64,000 bases of DNA from Chitinophaga caseinilytica (GTDB lineage Bacteria; Bacteroidota; Bacteroidia; Chitinophagales; Chitinophagaceae): contig NZ_CP150096.1 in the NCBI RefSeq assembly GCF_038396765.1, positions 5,191,001 to 5,255,000 of the forward strand, given 5' to 3'. The notes beneath the pieces were generated by a model. That model searched no databases and was not told where the DNA came from. It saw nothing but the letters and a program-made list of their open reading frames with translations. Of the stretch, positions 37,116-45,697 are shown piece after piece. The position numbers were made by a program, and so were the translations under genes. The stretch's first letter is position 1, and each line of letters begins with the position of its first letter.

Positions 37116-38264
37116 TTAACGGGTTATCCAATTGGTGTAAAATTTTTTGAGCACGAGGCTGTAATTCCAGCCTTTGTTGTCTTTCGTATTGGTTTCGTAA
37201 AGGCAATAGATAATGTTGCCGGGGCCGGCGGCCAGGTCGCTGTACCCGGCGGCACCGGGGTCGAGGACTTTGGAGACGGGCCAGGTCTGCCCGTTGTCGA
37301 ACGAGGCCTTGGCCACGAGATTCTTCCGCGGATTTTTCTCGATGTCTTTACTGTCCGGGTTCACGAACACCAGCGCGTTCTTTCCGTTGGCAGACGAGAC
37401 GCTGACGATGGAAGCCATACAGGTGGGATCGAAGAGCTCCTCCGCAAAGCGGACTTCGCTCCAGTCCGAAATCCCGTTGGCGCTGACGCTGAAAGCGCGG
37501 CGCTTCACGGCCGACGGGCTACGGATGCTCATGAGCACTTTCCCGTCGGGCAGTTGAACGGGCTGGCTTTCGTTGGGATTGGAAATGAGGGCGGAACTGT
37601 CGGCCACGATGGCGCCGCGCTCCCAGGTTTTGCCGTAATCATCGCTGTACACGGTGGTCATGCAGGAAGGATGATGGCTCCTGCGGGGCGTGAGCTTCCG
37701 GGAATCCGCCAGCCAAACGGCCGACAGCAGCCTTCCGTTCTTCAGCTGGATGCCGTGCCCCGGGCCGGGCGCCAGTACTTTCCAATCGTATTCGGGCTTG
37801 AAGCGGTCGAACACGGGCGTGATGTCCCGGGGTTTCGACCAGGACTGCCCGTCGTCTTCGGAAGAAATATAAAACGCGTCTTTATAATCTTTCTGGTAAA
37901 GCAGATGCACCGTCCCTCGATCGTCTACGATGGGAACGGGATTGCCCACCGGCCCTTGTTTGAAGCTATCGAGCACATGGATGGGGCTCCAGGTCTTCCC
38001 TTCGTCGGTGCTCCGGCGCAGCGCCAGGTGCATATCCGCCCAGTCGCTCGCCGTGCCGATGCGTGCTTCGCAGAAAGCGAGCAGGGTATGCTTTTTAGTG
38101 ACCACCAGCGCGGGGATGCGCATGGAAGCGTACAATCCGCCCGGCTCAAAAACGACGTGCGTCTCCTCCGCCGGCGGCTGCGCCACGGGCCGCTGGGCGC
38201 TGCATGCCGCGAGCCCGATCATCGCCATGGCGGCCGCTATCGGTAAACTTCGGTTCATTCTCAT
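37116..38264 (-). CDS. exo-alpha-sialidase-like lipoprotein (GH33-type propeller)
   Basis: The 382-residue protein has a lipoprotein signal (MIGLAACSAQ, Cys 21), the RIP motif (MRIPALVV, Arg 49) and four Asp boxes (STDEGKTW, SEDDGQSW, SDDYGKTW, SFDNGQTW). These define a six-blade sialidase fold. A late EETN-like YCLYETNTKDNK region would carry active-site residues. It releases terminal sialic acid, likely at the cell surface or in the periplasm. It is one of two sialidases in tandem; the paralogue precedes it by 12 bases. It could also be a sialidase-related enzyme with changed specificity. Confidence 0.82.
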   Translation of the reverse strand: MRMNRSLPIAAAMAMIGLAACSAQRPVAQPPAEETHVVFEPGGLYASMRIPALVVTKKHTLLAFCEARIGTASDWADMHLALRRSTDEGKTWSPIHVLDSFKQGPVGNPVPIVDDRGTVHLLYQKDYKDAFYISSEDDGQSWSKPRDITPVFDRFKPEYDWKVLAPGPGHGIQLKNGRLLSAVWLADSRKLTPRRSHHPSCMTTVYSDDYGKTWERGAIVADSSALISNPNESQPVQLPDGKVLMSIRSPSAVKRRAFSVSANGISDWSEVRFAEELFDPTCMASIVSVSSANGKNALVFVNPDSKDIEKNPRKNLVAKASFDNGQTWPVSKVLDPGAAGYSDLAAGPGNIIYCLYETNTKDNKGWNYSLVLKKFYTNWITR

Positions 38265-38276
38265 ATATCCGTTTCT

Positions 38277-39432
38277 TTATTTAATGTTGGAAAGTGCGAC
38301 CGTCCGGAAAGCGATGCCGTTGAAATATTTCGCGAGCCCGCCTTCAAACAGCAGCCCGATTTTCGAATCGTCCAGCATCACGAGGTCGGAATAACCGGAA
38401 GGCCCTTCGAACACGAGGTTTTTCTTGTCCCATTTCGCCCCGTCGTCGCCGCTCATGCGAACGGTCATATTCGTGCGGGTGGTGGCGCCGGGGTTCGAAA
38501 AACAGCCGGTGGCTGCCTTTCACCATGGCCGACAGCAGGGAGCCCTGGCACACGGGGTCTGTCAGCATCGCTTCGTCGTATGCCGCGCCCCAGGTGAGGC
38601 CGCCGTCGCTGCTGATGCTGGCGAGGCGTTTGTAATCGTTGCCGCCTACGCGCATGTTGAGCATCAGTCTACCGTCAGACAATTCCGCCACGGTGCTTTC
38701 GTTCGGGTTGAGGCCGGAGATCTGCGGCACCTTGCCGCCCAGTTTCCAGGAAGCGCCGGCATCGTCGGAGTAAATTACGTGGGAATTCCCTCTTCGCCCC
38801 GCTCCCACTTCCATATAATCGCACGGCACCACCATCCGGTTTTTGTATTCGCCCTGTGTGATCTGGATGCCGTGGCACGGCCCGGTGGCGTACCAGCCCC
38901 ATCCGGGGGCTTTTACGGTGGTGGTGATTTCCTTTGGCGCGTCCCAGGTATTGCCGTTGTCTGTGGACGATGTGAGGTACACGCGGCGGGTGTCTTTGCT
39001 GGTACCGGCGTTGATCTTGCCGATATCGTCGTGCCCGAAATTCCAGGTCATGAGCAGCCGGATGGTACCGGTATTGCGGTCTACCACGGGGGCCGGGTTG
39101 CCGCAGGTGTTGTCCGCATCGCTCCAGACCAACTGCAGCTTGCTCCAGGTTTTACCGGAATCGAGGGAGCGTTTCATGACGAGGTCGATATCGCCTTCAT
39201 CGCTGCAATCGTTCTTCCGGCCTTCCGCGAACGCCAGCAGCTGGCCGTTGTTGGTCATAACGATGGCCGGGATGCGGAAACAGCTGTATCCTTCCGTTCC
39301 CTGCTGGAATACGTAGGGAAGCACGGTAGATGGCGGCTCGATCTTCGGGAAAACCTTCTCCTGCCCGTCGTTGCAGGCCAGCGCCATCGGTGCGATGCAA
39401 ACGAGTGCCAGCAGCTTTTGTATATATTTCAT
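38277..39432 (-). pseudogene. exo-alpha-sialidase (GH33-like lipoprotein), frame interrupted near C-terminus
   Basis: From ATG 39432 there is a lipoprotein signal (PMALACND, Cys 20), FRIPAIV (the FRIP motif), and Asp boxes (SLDSGKTW, STDNGNTW, SDDAGASW, SSDGGLTW). The frame is then lost after GSHRLFF. The rest (SNPGATTRTNMTVRMSGDDG, with GYSDLVMLDDSKIGLLFEGG) is in another frame to 38277. Removing one T from the T5 run (plus-strand A5 at 38498-38502), or adding two, restores HRLFSNPG and about 384 residues. The LFSNP and LLFEGG blocks are conserved in bacterial sialidases, so this was built as a full enzyme. Confidence 0.85.
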
Positions 39433-39442
39433 CTGGATGATT

Positions 39443-40921
39443 TTATGGTTGATATCCTTCCGTTTGTTTGATGTTGGGATTGTTGGCGAGCACCGTGCTG
39501 TTGAGCGGCCAGAAAAGCGGCGTGGTCTTGCCGGCGAGGTTGGGCACATACTGGTAGATGTCCAGCGTACCGCCTTTGTGGAACCGCACGAGGTCGAACC
39601 AGCGCTTGTTCTCGAAGAACAGCTCGCGGCCGCGCTCGTTGAGGATTTCCTTTTCGAGGCTCAGCTTGTCCGTAGCGCCGGAATATACACCGGTTGCGGT
39701 ACGGGCGCGCACTTTGTCGAGGTACAGTTTGGCGTTGGCGCCATCGTTCAGCGCGGCGTACGCTTCGGCTTTCAGGAGGAAAATATCGGCCAGTCGCCAG
39801 AGCACCACGTCGTTGTCAGACACGCGATCATCGAGGTACCTGGTGCCGGGGAGCTTGTTGATCCAGGCTACTTTCGGGCCGGTAGCCTGCATTTCCACCA
39901 CCCAGGTGTCGCGGATGCGGACGTCGTTGGCGTTGGTGAACAACGCGCGGGAAGCCGGGCTGATCTGATAGGCGCCCTGGCCGTTGACGGAAGTGGCCGT
40001 CCAAGGAAGGGAATCCTTGTTGAGCGCGCCTTTGATGCCTTCTTCGAACGGTAGCGCATTTTTGGCGTAATTGCCGCCGGGCGTTTCGTCGCGGTGGTAA
40101 TAAGCGGCCATGAGCACTTCCGGGTTATCGGCGGCGCGTTTGCCGGCTACGTCCGCGAAATCGGCGTTGAGGCGAACGCCGGTGGTTTCGATCTCGCTGA
40201 TGGTTTCCACGGCCAGTTGCAATGCCGCATTCCCGCCGCCGAGCACTTTGGCTTTCCATAACAGGGCGTCTGCTTTCAGCGCCAGCACCGATCCGTAGGA
40301 GAAGCGATAGCGGGAAGGATAGGCGGTTTTGGAGAATTTGGAGGATGACCGGTACAGTTCCAGCGAAGCTTCCACATCGGCCAATACCTGCGTCATCACA
40401 TCTGCTGCCGGTGAACGCGGCAACTGGGGCACATTTTCATCTACCACCGCTTCCAGCATGATGGGCGCATCGCCGATCACGCGCAGGAGGTGATAATAGA
40501 ACCAGGCGCGCTGCGCGTAGGCTTCGGCCTGGATGGTCTTTTTCAGATCGGGATCGGAATTGAAAGGAAAGGGCTGTATTTTCTGCAGCAGCAGGTTGCA
40601 ATGCCCGATGCCACGGTACCATTCGGCGTAGTTCACCGCGCCCGACGTGGGCGACAAAGTATGCGACCAGGCCACGGTAAACCGCGAGTTCAGCGCGGAA
40701 ATCAGTTCCTCGCTCCGTTCCGTGCCGTAGGTGATGTTGTTGGCCAGACTGCGGACCACGGTGTAAATACCGATCACATTCGGTTCGAAATCGCCCTCAT
40801 CGCGGAAATACACTTCATCCGTGATACTGGATTGCGGCTTCACTTCCAGGATGGCATCGCAACCGGAAAGGAGGAACGCGGCCGTGACGGCAGACCAGAT
40901 TCGTATCGTCCATTTTTTCAT
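39443..40921 (-). CDS. SusD/RagB-family lipoprotein of the sialic-acid locus (NanU-like)
   Basis: The 492-residue lipoprotein has its signal at MKKWTIRIWSAVTAAFLLSGC (Cys 21) and SusD motifs: HCNLLLQKIQPF, QAEAYAQRAWFYYHLLRVIGDAP, and the C-terminal LNERGRELFFENKRWFDLVRF. It pairs with the SusC encoded 25 bases upstream. In Tannerella and Bacteroides the equivalent pair NanO/NanU takes up sialic acid; that assignment here rests on gene context. Confidence 0.93.
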   Translation of the reverse strand: MKKWTIRIWSAVTAAFLLSGCDAILEVKPQSSITDEVYFRDEGDFEPNVIGIYTVVRSLANNITYGTERSEELISALNSRFTVAWSHTLSPTSGAVNYAEWYRGIGHCNLLLQKIQPFPFNSDPDLKKTIQAEAYAQRAWFYYHLLRVIGDAPIMLEAVVDENVPQLPRSPAADVMTQVLADVEASLELYRSSSKFSKTAYPSRYRFSYGSVLALKADALLWKAKVLGGGNAALQLAVETISEIETTGVRLNADFADVAGKRAADNPEVLMAAYYHRDETPGGNYAKNALPFEEGIKGALNKDSLPWTATSVNGQGAYQISPASRALFTNANDVRIRDTWVVEMQATGPKVAWINKLPGTRYLDDRVSDNDVVLWRLADIFLLKAEAYAALNDGANAKLYLDKVRARTATGVYSGATDKLSLEKEILNERGRELFFENKRWFDLVRFHKGGTLDIYQYVPNLAGKTTPLFWPLNSTVLANNPNIKQTEGYQP

Positions 40922-40946
40922 AACTCTGTGTTAATTCGTTAAGCAA

Positions 40947-43900
40947 TCAAAACTTCAGGTTGGCACCCAGCGAATACTGGCGCGGGCGCGGATAACCGCC
41001 CGGATCGAAGCCGCTGTACACCTCGGGATTGAGCCCTTTGTAAGCCGTCAGGTAGGCCACGTTGTACACGGAGGCATACACATTAAGGCCGGTGGAGCGG
41101 AACTTTTTCACCCAGGTGGAAGGGAGATCGTACGACAGCGTGATTTCCCGCAGCGCCAGGAAGTCGCCCTTCTGGAACATGACAGACACATCGGAATTGT
41201 AGCTGCTGTTGTTGCCGAGGCTCCCGTTGCGGAGGTAGTTGCGTTGCCCGAAATCGTAGTCGGCGAAAGAGAAGCGCGCATATTTGCGGCCCGCATCGCC
41301 CTGGTTCTTCCAGACGTTTTCTGCGAGCGCTTCGGAAGGCGCGCCTTCGTTGAACGCCCTGCCCTGCCCCATCGAGCGGGCCAGCGCGCCGTTGCTGATC
41401 ATATGCCCCATGGCATAGTCCGCATTCACGCGGAGCGAAACGCCTTTATAGGAAAACGTGTTTTGTATCCCGCCGATCTTGTCGGGATTGCGGTAGCCGA
41501 TGAACACCTGGTCTTTCATGTCGATGATGCCGTCGTTGTTCACATCCTCGAAAATGAAATCCCCGCCGCGCTTCCCGACGATGATGCCCTGCGGCGACGC
41601 CAGGTTGTCCTTGATCTTCGAGTTCCAGGCCGCCGCTTCCGCGTCTGTCGCGAAAACGCCGAGCACGTTGAAGGCATACACGCCGTAAGGCCGCTCGCCT
41701 TCCGCCAGTCCACCCGCTTCTACGAGCTGGCCCGTGGTTTTGTCGAACACCATATCGCCGCCCTGGCGGTTCTTCGCGCGGCCATTGTCCGGCAATTCGG
41801 CGATGGTGGTGCGGTTGAACGCGAAGGAGAAGTTCGTGTTCCAGCTGAAATCCTTGTTTTTGATGATATTGGCGCCGATTGCGATTTCGATGCCCCTGTT
41901 GCGGAGGGCGCCGTTGTTGTAGGCGATGGAGGTGAAGGGCGATTCCGACGGGAGGGGCTTGGAGGTGAGGCGGTCTTTCGTCAGCTTGTCATACACGTCT
42001 ACGGAAAGATTGATCCTGTTCTTGAACAAACCCGCTTCCAGCGCAATGTCTGTCGTAACGGTAGACTCCCAACGCAGCCGCGGATTGGCCAACCCGGATC
42101 GCACTACGCCTGCATAAGTAGCGTATGCCACACCGGTATATTCACCGTAGGTGTCCACGATGCTCAGTCCGCTCAGCCCGGCCATGCCCCAGCTGGCGCG
42201 CAGTTTCAGGGCGCTCACGGTATTGCTGCTCCAGAAGTTCTCCCGGTCGATGTTCCAGCCGGCGGAAATGGAAGGGAACAGCGCGTACTTGTTTTCCGGC
42301 GCGAAGTTCGAGAAACCGTCGTACCGCAACGTGCCGCCCAGCATGTATTTCGCTTTGTAATCGTAACTGAACTGACCGAAAAGGCTCGCGGAGCGCGATT
42401 CTCCCAATGCCGTCCGGAAATCCGCCACGTTGGTGGTGGCGTTGCCGTTCACCGTCGTCAACGGCGGTTCGTCGATCGTGTAAATGTAATCCGTGATGGC
42501 CCTTTGCGAGCCCATATCCTTGGAGTGGTTGGTATTGCGGGTGAAGTTCATGCCCGCGAGCACCGTCAGCCGGTGATCTTTATTAAAATCCGTATCGTAC
42601 TGCAACACCTGGTCGAGCATCAGTTGCCGGGAGTTGTTGGTGTAATCGTCTTTCCAGCGGCGCATGGATGGCTGGATCTCGTCCGGCGGTGTGGCCCTGC
42701 GCATCGTCAGTTCCTTGTAATCGTCGATCACGTAAGAAAGCGAAGGTTTCCAATGCAGGCCTTTGACAATGGTCAGATCGGCCGCCACGCGAGATACCAC
42801 GCGTTCCGTAGACGTACGGATATCGTCGTATTCCAGCGTGTGGAAACGGTTGCGGACCGTCCAGTTCTCACCGGTGGTGGGCTTTCCATCGTCTTTGAAC
42901 GTGCGGATCAGCGGTGTGATGCGGATCGCGCGGACCAGGTCGTTCTGGTACGCATCCACATAATTCGGTTTGGTAAACTGGTAGTTGACCATGAAATCCA
43001 GCCGGAGCCTGTCCGACGCCTGGTACCCGAAATTGCCCAGCGCGTTGTAACGCTTGTAGCGCGTGCCCACGAGGATGCCTTTCTGATCGGTATACCCCAT
43101 CGAGAAGTTGTAATCGGCTTTATCGGTGCCGCCGGTCAGCGTCACGTTGTCGGTATTGGATAGCCCCGTGCCCCAGAGTTGTTGCTGGTATTGGTTATCG
43201 GCATACAGCAGTTTGGTGCCGGGATTGATGGGATCGTCCATCACGCGCCAGCCGCGCTGCAGCAGGTTGTCTACGTACGCCTGTCCTTCCACCTGCACGA
43301 TATTGTCGTACAGCGCCGTGAGGTACATGCTTTTGCCGTAATCGCCGCGTTTGGTGAACGGGCGCGTGCCGGCCGAGAACCCGCCATTATATAAGAGGTT
43401 GTTCTTGTCGATGGCGTCGGAGGTATTGGCCACCGTTACACGGGCGAGCCGGAGATATTCTTCGGCGGAAAGGTAATCGTAATCCCGCGCCTGCGTTTCC
43501 CAGGTGCTGCGGTGCGACAGCGTAATGCTGCCCCGCGTGTTCATCTTCCCTCTTTTCGTTTTGATGACGATAACGCCGTTGGCGCCGCGCGCGCCGTAGA
43601 TGGCGGTGGAAGCCGCGTCTTTCATCACCTGGAAAGATTCGATGTCTTCCGGGTTGATGTCGTTCATCGTGGAGCGGAAAACACCGTCCACTACGATGAG
43701 CGGGTTGCTGCCGTCAGACGAGCCGATAGACGCGCCGTTGTTATTGCCCAGCCCAGCGCCGTATACGTTGGGTTTGGTGCCGCCGCGGATGATGATGTTG
43801 GTGGCCCCGATGCCTGGTTGGCCCTGCGTGATGGGGATCGACACACCGGCGATTTTTCCTTGCATGGATTGTACCGGGTTGGGGTTGGGATTGTTCTTCA

Positions 43901-44315
43901 GTTCCGCTACGTCCAGTTTGGAAATGGCGGCGGTGTTTTTGCGGGTCGATTGCTCGGTGTAGCCGACGATGAGTACTTCGCCAAGTTGGGAGGATGTTTC
44001 AGCGAGGTCGACGTTGATCTCGTGGCGATTGCCCACTGTAATTTCTTTCAAGGCATAGTTCATCATTCTGAACACGAGCGTTTCCGTGGCGGCGGCCTGT
44101 AGTTTGAAGCGGCCGCTCCCGTCTGTAACGGTGCCCCGCGACGTGCCTTTGACGGACACGCTCACGCCGATCATGGGCTCGCGCGATGCGGAGTCGCGCA
44201 CCATGCCCGTCACCGGCGGGTCGCCGGCCTGGCTGAACCCCGGCAATGCGGTCAGCAGCAGCAGGAAGCAGCAACATAATCTTAGCAATGTCATGTGTGG
44301 AAGTTTTGTGTACAT
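40947..44315 (-). CDS. SusC/RagA-family TonB-dependent receptor of the sialic-acid locus (NanO-like)
   Basis: This 1122-residue receptor has a signal peptide (MTLLRLCCCFLLLLTALPGFSQ; the ATG at 44294 is an equally good start), a carboxypeptidase-like domain at about 35-110, a plug with SFQVMKDAASTAIYGARGANG, and a complete beta-barrel ending QYSLGANLKF. It would take sialic acid or sialylated fragments across the outer membrane with the NanU-like SusD. It leads the nan-type operon that runs leftwards to about 32225. The regulator gene is upstream on the same strand. Confidence 0.94.
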   Translation of the reverse strand: MYTKLPHMTLLRLCCCFLLLLTALPGFSQAGDPPVTGMVRDSASREPMIGVSVSVKGTSRGTVTDGSGRFKLQAAATETLVFRMMNYALKEITVGNRHEINVDLAETSSQLGEVLIVGYTEQSTRKNTAAISKLDVAELKNNPNPNPVQSMQGKIAGVSIPITQGQPGIGATNIIIRGGTKPNVYGAGLGNNNGASIGSSDGSNPLIVVDGVFRSTMNDINPEDIESFQVMKDAASTAIYGARGANGVIVIKTKRGKMNTRGSITLSHRSTWETQARDYDYLSAEEYLRLARVTVANTSDAIDKNNLLYNGGFSAGTRPFTKRGDYGKSMYLTALYDNIVQVEGQAYVDNLLQRGWRVMDDPINPGTKLLYADNQYQQQLWGTGLSNTDNVTLTGGTDKADYNFSMGYTDQKGILVGTRYKRYNALGNFGYQASDRLRLDFMVNYQFTKPNYVDAYQNDLVRAIRITPLIRTFKDDGKPTTGENWTVRNRFHTLEYDDIRTSTERVVSRVAADLTIVKGLHWKPSLSYVIDDYKELTMRRATPPDEIQPSMRRWKDDYTNNSRQLMLDQVLQYDTDFNKDHRLTVLAGMNFTRNTNHSKDMGSQRAITDYIYTIDEPPLTTVNGNATTNVADFRTALGESRSASLFGQFSYDYKAKYMLGGTLRYDGFSNFAPENKYALFPSISAGWNIDRENFWSSNTVSALKLRASWGMAGLSGLSIVDTYGEYTGVAYATYAGVVRSGLANPRLRWESTVTTDIALEAGLFKNRINLSVDVYDKLTKDRLTSKPLPSESPFTSIAYNNGALRNRGIEIAIGANIIKNKDFSWNTNFSFAFNRTTIAELPDNGRAKNRQGGDMVFDKTTGQLVEAGGLAEGERPYGVYAFNVLGVFATDAEAAAWNSKIKDNLASPQGIIVGKRGGDFIFEDVNNDGIIDMKDQVFIGYRNPDKIGGIQNTFSYKGVSLRVNADYAMGHMISNGALARSMGQGRAFNEGAPSEALAENVWKNQGDAGRKYARFSFADYDFGQRNYLRNGSLGNNSSYNSDVSVMFQKGDFLALREITLSYDLPSTWVKKFRSTGLNVYASVYNVAYLTAYKGLNPEVYSGFDPGGYPRPRQYSLGANLKF

Positions 44316-44503
44316 GTGATTGAATGAAAAGTCCGCCCCGCCCCCGTTCTCACAGTGGCGGCAAATGCCAGGCCTTACCGCTCATTTACAGGCAGTACGG
44401 CCGCCGGGCGGCGGTGGTTGAATAAAATAATGGTGGGAGGACGCTACAGTTCCTCTAACGCTGGAATACAGTTGATCATAACGTTCATGTCCTATTTAGT
44501 AGT

Positions 44504-44516
44504 TATGTTCTACATA
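44504..44516 (-). promoter_or_regulatory. candidate GntR/FCD operator upstream of the sialic-acid operon
   Basis: TATGT-TCT-ACATA is a perfect 5-3-5 palindrome with the GT-NNN-AC core seen in FadR/FCD-type operators. It lies about 190 bases before the SusC start. The remaining bases of 44316-44582 hold no gene that I can support. Confidence 0.35.
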
Positions 44517-44582
44517 TTAAAAGTAGGGATTTTTAACAAAATCTAAGTATTAATTTTTGTGAACGGTAAAAAAAGCGAAAAA

Positions 44583-44606
44583 AAGTCCGCCGGTTCCGGC
44601 GGACTT
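44583..44606 (-). terminator. rho-independent terminator downstream of the GntR gene and its repeats
   Basis: An 11-bp perfect stem (AAGTCCGCCGG / CCGGCGGACTT) has a 2-base loop. Read leftwards it is followed by a run of T. It closes the regulator transcript after the tandem copies of the gene's 3' end. Confidence 0.85.
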
Positions 44607-44966
44607 CCCATTATTTCGATTGGCTGAGCTGGTCGAGATGTGGTTGCAGGTGCGAAGCACACCGTCTTTAAACTCCTGTTGTCCTTTGGAGGACTTCCCA
44701 TTATTTCGATTGGCTGAGCTGGTCGAGATGTGGTTGCAGGTGCGAAGCACACCGTCTTTAAACTCCTGTTGTCCTTTGGAGGACTTCCCATTATTTCGAT
44801 TGGCGGAGCCGGTCGAGATGTGGTTGCAGGTGCGAAGCCATGCCGTCTTTAAACTCCTGGACGTCCTTTTGGGAGGACTTCCCATTATTTCGATTGGCGG
44901 AGCCGGTCGAGATGTGGCTGCAGGTGCGAAGCCATGCCGTCTTTAAACTCCTGGACACTTCCTTTT
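44607..44966. repeat. tandem array of about 4 copies (90-94 bp) of the 3' end of the GntR gene
   Basis: The block starting CCCATTATTTCGATTGG recurs at 44607, 44697, 44787 and 44881, giving periods of 90, 90 and 94 bases. Each copy carries the complement of codons equivalent to QEFKDG...HLQPHLDRLRQSK-stop. The rightmost copy is the true end of the regulator gene; the other three follow its stop codon. The two left copies are nearly identical to each other. The third shares the GCCATGCCGTC variant with the native copy, so the array expanded in steps. Confidence 0.9.
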
Positions 44967-45565
44967 TTGAGGATGCGCACCAGGTCTTTGTGCGTGATCT
45001 TTCCGGACACGTATTGCTTGTTCTCCAGTTTCATCACATATCCGAAAACGGGGAGCAGCAAGGTCTGGAAGCGTTTCATCGTTTCGTTGCCGGTCATCTG
45101 GTACAACTTGCCGTGGAAGGCGATTTCGTTGTTGATCCGGAAGCTGTCGCCCTTGGTTTCGCGGGCAACGATGTCTTCCAGTTCGGCGATGTCTTGCGGG
45201 GTTTTGTGGATGAACAGCAGGTCGGCGATGCCCATTTCGAGAACGAGCCGCAGCTCGAAGAGGTCTTGCAGCGTAGATTCGTCGATGATCTCGGGCGTCA
45301 ATACCTTTTCGAAGGTGCCCATGATATCGGGGTTGCTGATGACCATGCCCGTTTTCTTTTTCGTTTCGATGATGCCCAGCATCTTGAAGCGGCTGAGCGC
45401 TTCTCGGACCACGTTGCGGCTCACGCCCAGGGCGGCGGCCAGTTCCAGTTCCGTGGGAAGGGGGTCTCCGGGCTTGAAGTTCTCTTTGGCGAAATACTCG
45501 CGCAGGCTCACTTCTACGCGCTCAGCCATGGATTTGGCGGCAATCGGTTTGATACCGTTCAGCAT
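44885..45565 (-). CDS. GntR-family (FCD subfamily) transcriptional regulator, likely of the sialic-acid operon
   Basis: The start is ATG 45565 (MLNGIKPIAAKSMAERVEVSL), 226 residues. Residues about 13-78 form the winged HTH (PGDPLPTELELAAALGVSRNVVREALSRFKMLGIIETKKKTGMVI region). Residues about 90-215 are the all-helical FCD ligand domain with the metal/ligand residues LRLVLEMGIAD and FHGKLYQMTGN. NanR of E. coli belongs to the same subfamily. Position next to the sialic-acid operon suggests control by a sialic-acid-related ligand. A TnGTnnnACnA operator lies at its own start, which suggests autoregulation. Confidence 0.9.
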   Translation of the reverse strand: MLNGIKPIAAKSMAERVEVSLREYFAKENFKPGDPLPTELELAAALGVSRNVVREALSRFKMLGIIETKKKTGMVISNPDIMGTFEKVLTPEIIDESTLQDLFELRLVLEMGIADLLFIHKTPQDIAELEDIVARETKGDSFRINNEIAFHGKLYQMTGNETMKRFQTLLLPVFGYVMKLENKQYVSGKITHKDLVRILKKGSVQEFKDGMASHLQPHLDRLRQSK

Positions 45566-45576
45566 AAATTTTGTTT

Positions 45577-45587
45577 TTGTACCACAA
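45577..45587. promoter_or_regulatory. candidate FCD-type operator at the GntR gene start
   Basis: TTGTACCACAA matches the FadR-family consensus TnGTnnnACnA at every fixed position. It sits 12 bases before the regulator ATG and next to a -7 element at 45593-45600, where bound protein would block initiation. Confidence 0.45.
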
Positions 45588-45592
45588 GTGAA

Positions 45593-45600
45593 CAAATATA
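45593..45600 (-). promoter_or_regulatory. -7 promoter element of the GntR gene
   Basis: Read leftwards this is TATATTTG, an exact TAnnTTTG Bacteroidota -7 box. No clear -33 TTTG is seen at the right distance. The leader would be about 20 bases. Confidence 0.4.
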
Positions 45601-45697
45601 CTCAATTGCCGGGGATTCTTATCGATAACGAAAAATTCTCCCGCGCCGAAAGGCCAGTTCATCCAATTGGATTAATTTGCAGCCTCTTCCAATATCT

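Noticed and set aside
44543..44885. Leftward frames of 82 and 111 codons with repeated peptide CNHISTSSANRNNGK
   Set aside because: They are out-of-frame readings of the tandem copies of the GntR gene 3' end and the terminator; not independent proteins.
44607..44966. CRISPR array
   Set aside because: The 90-94 bp units have no repeat-spacer division, no cas genes are nearby, and the units are explained by the regulator gene end.
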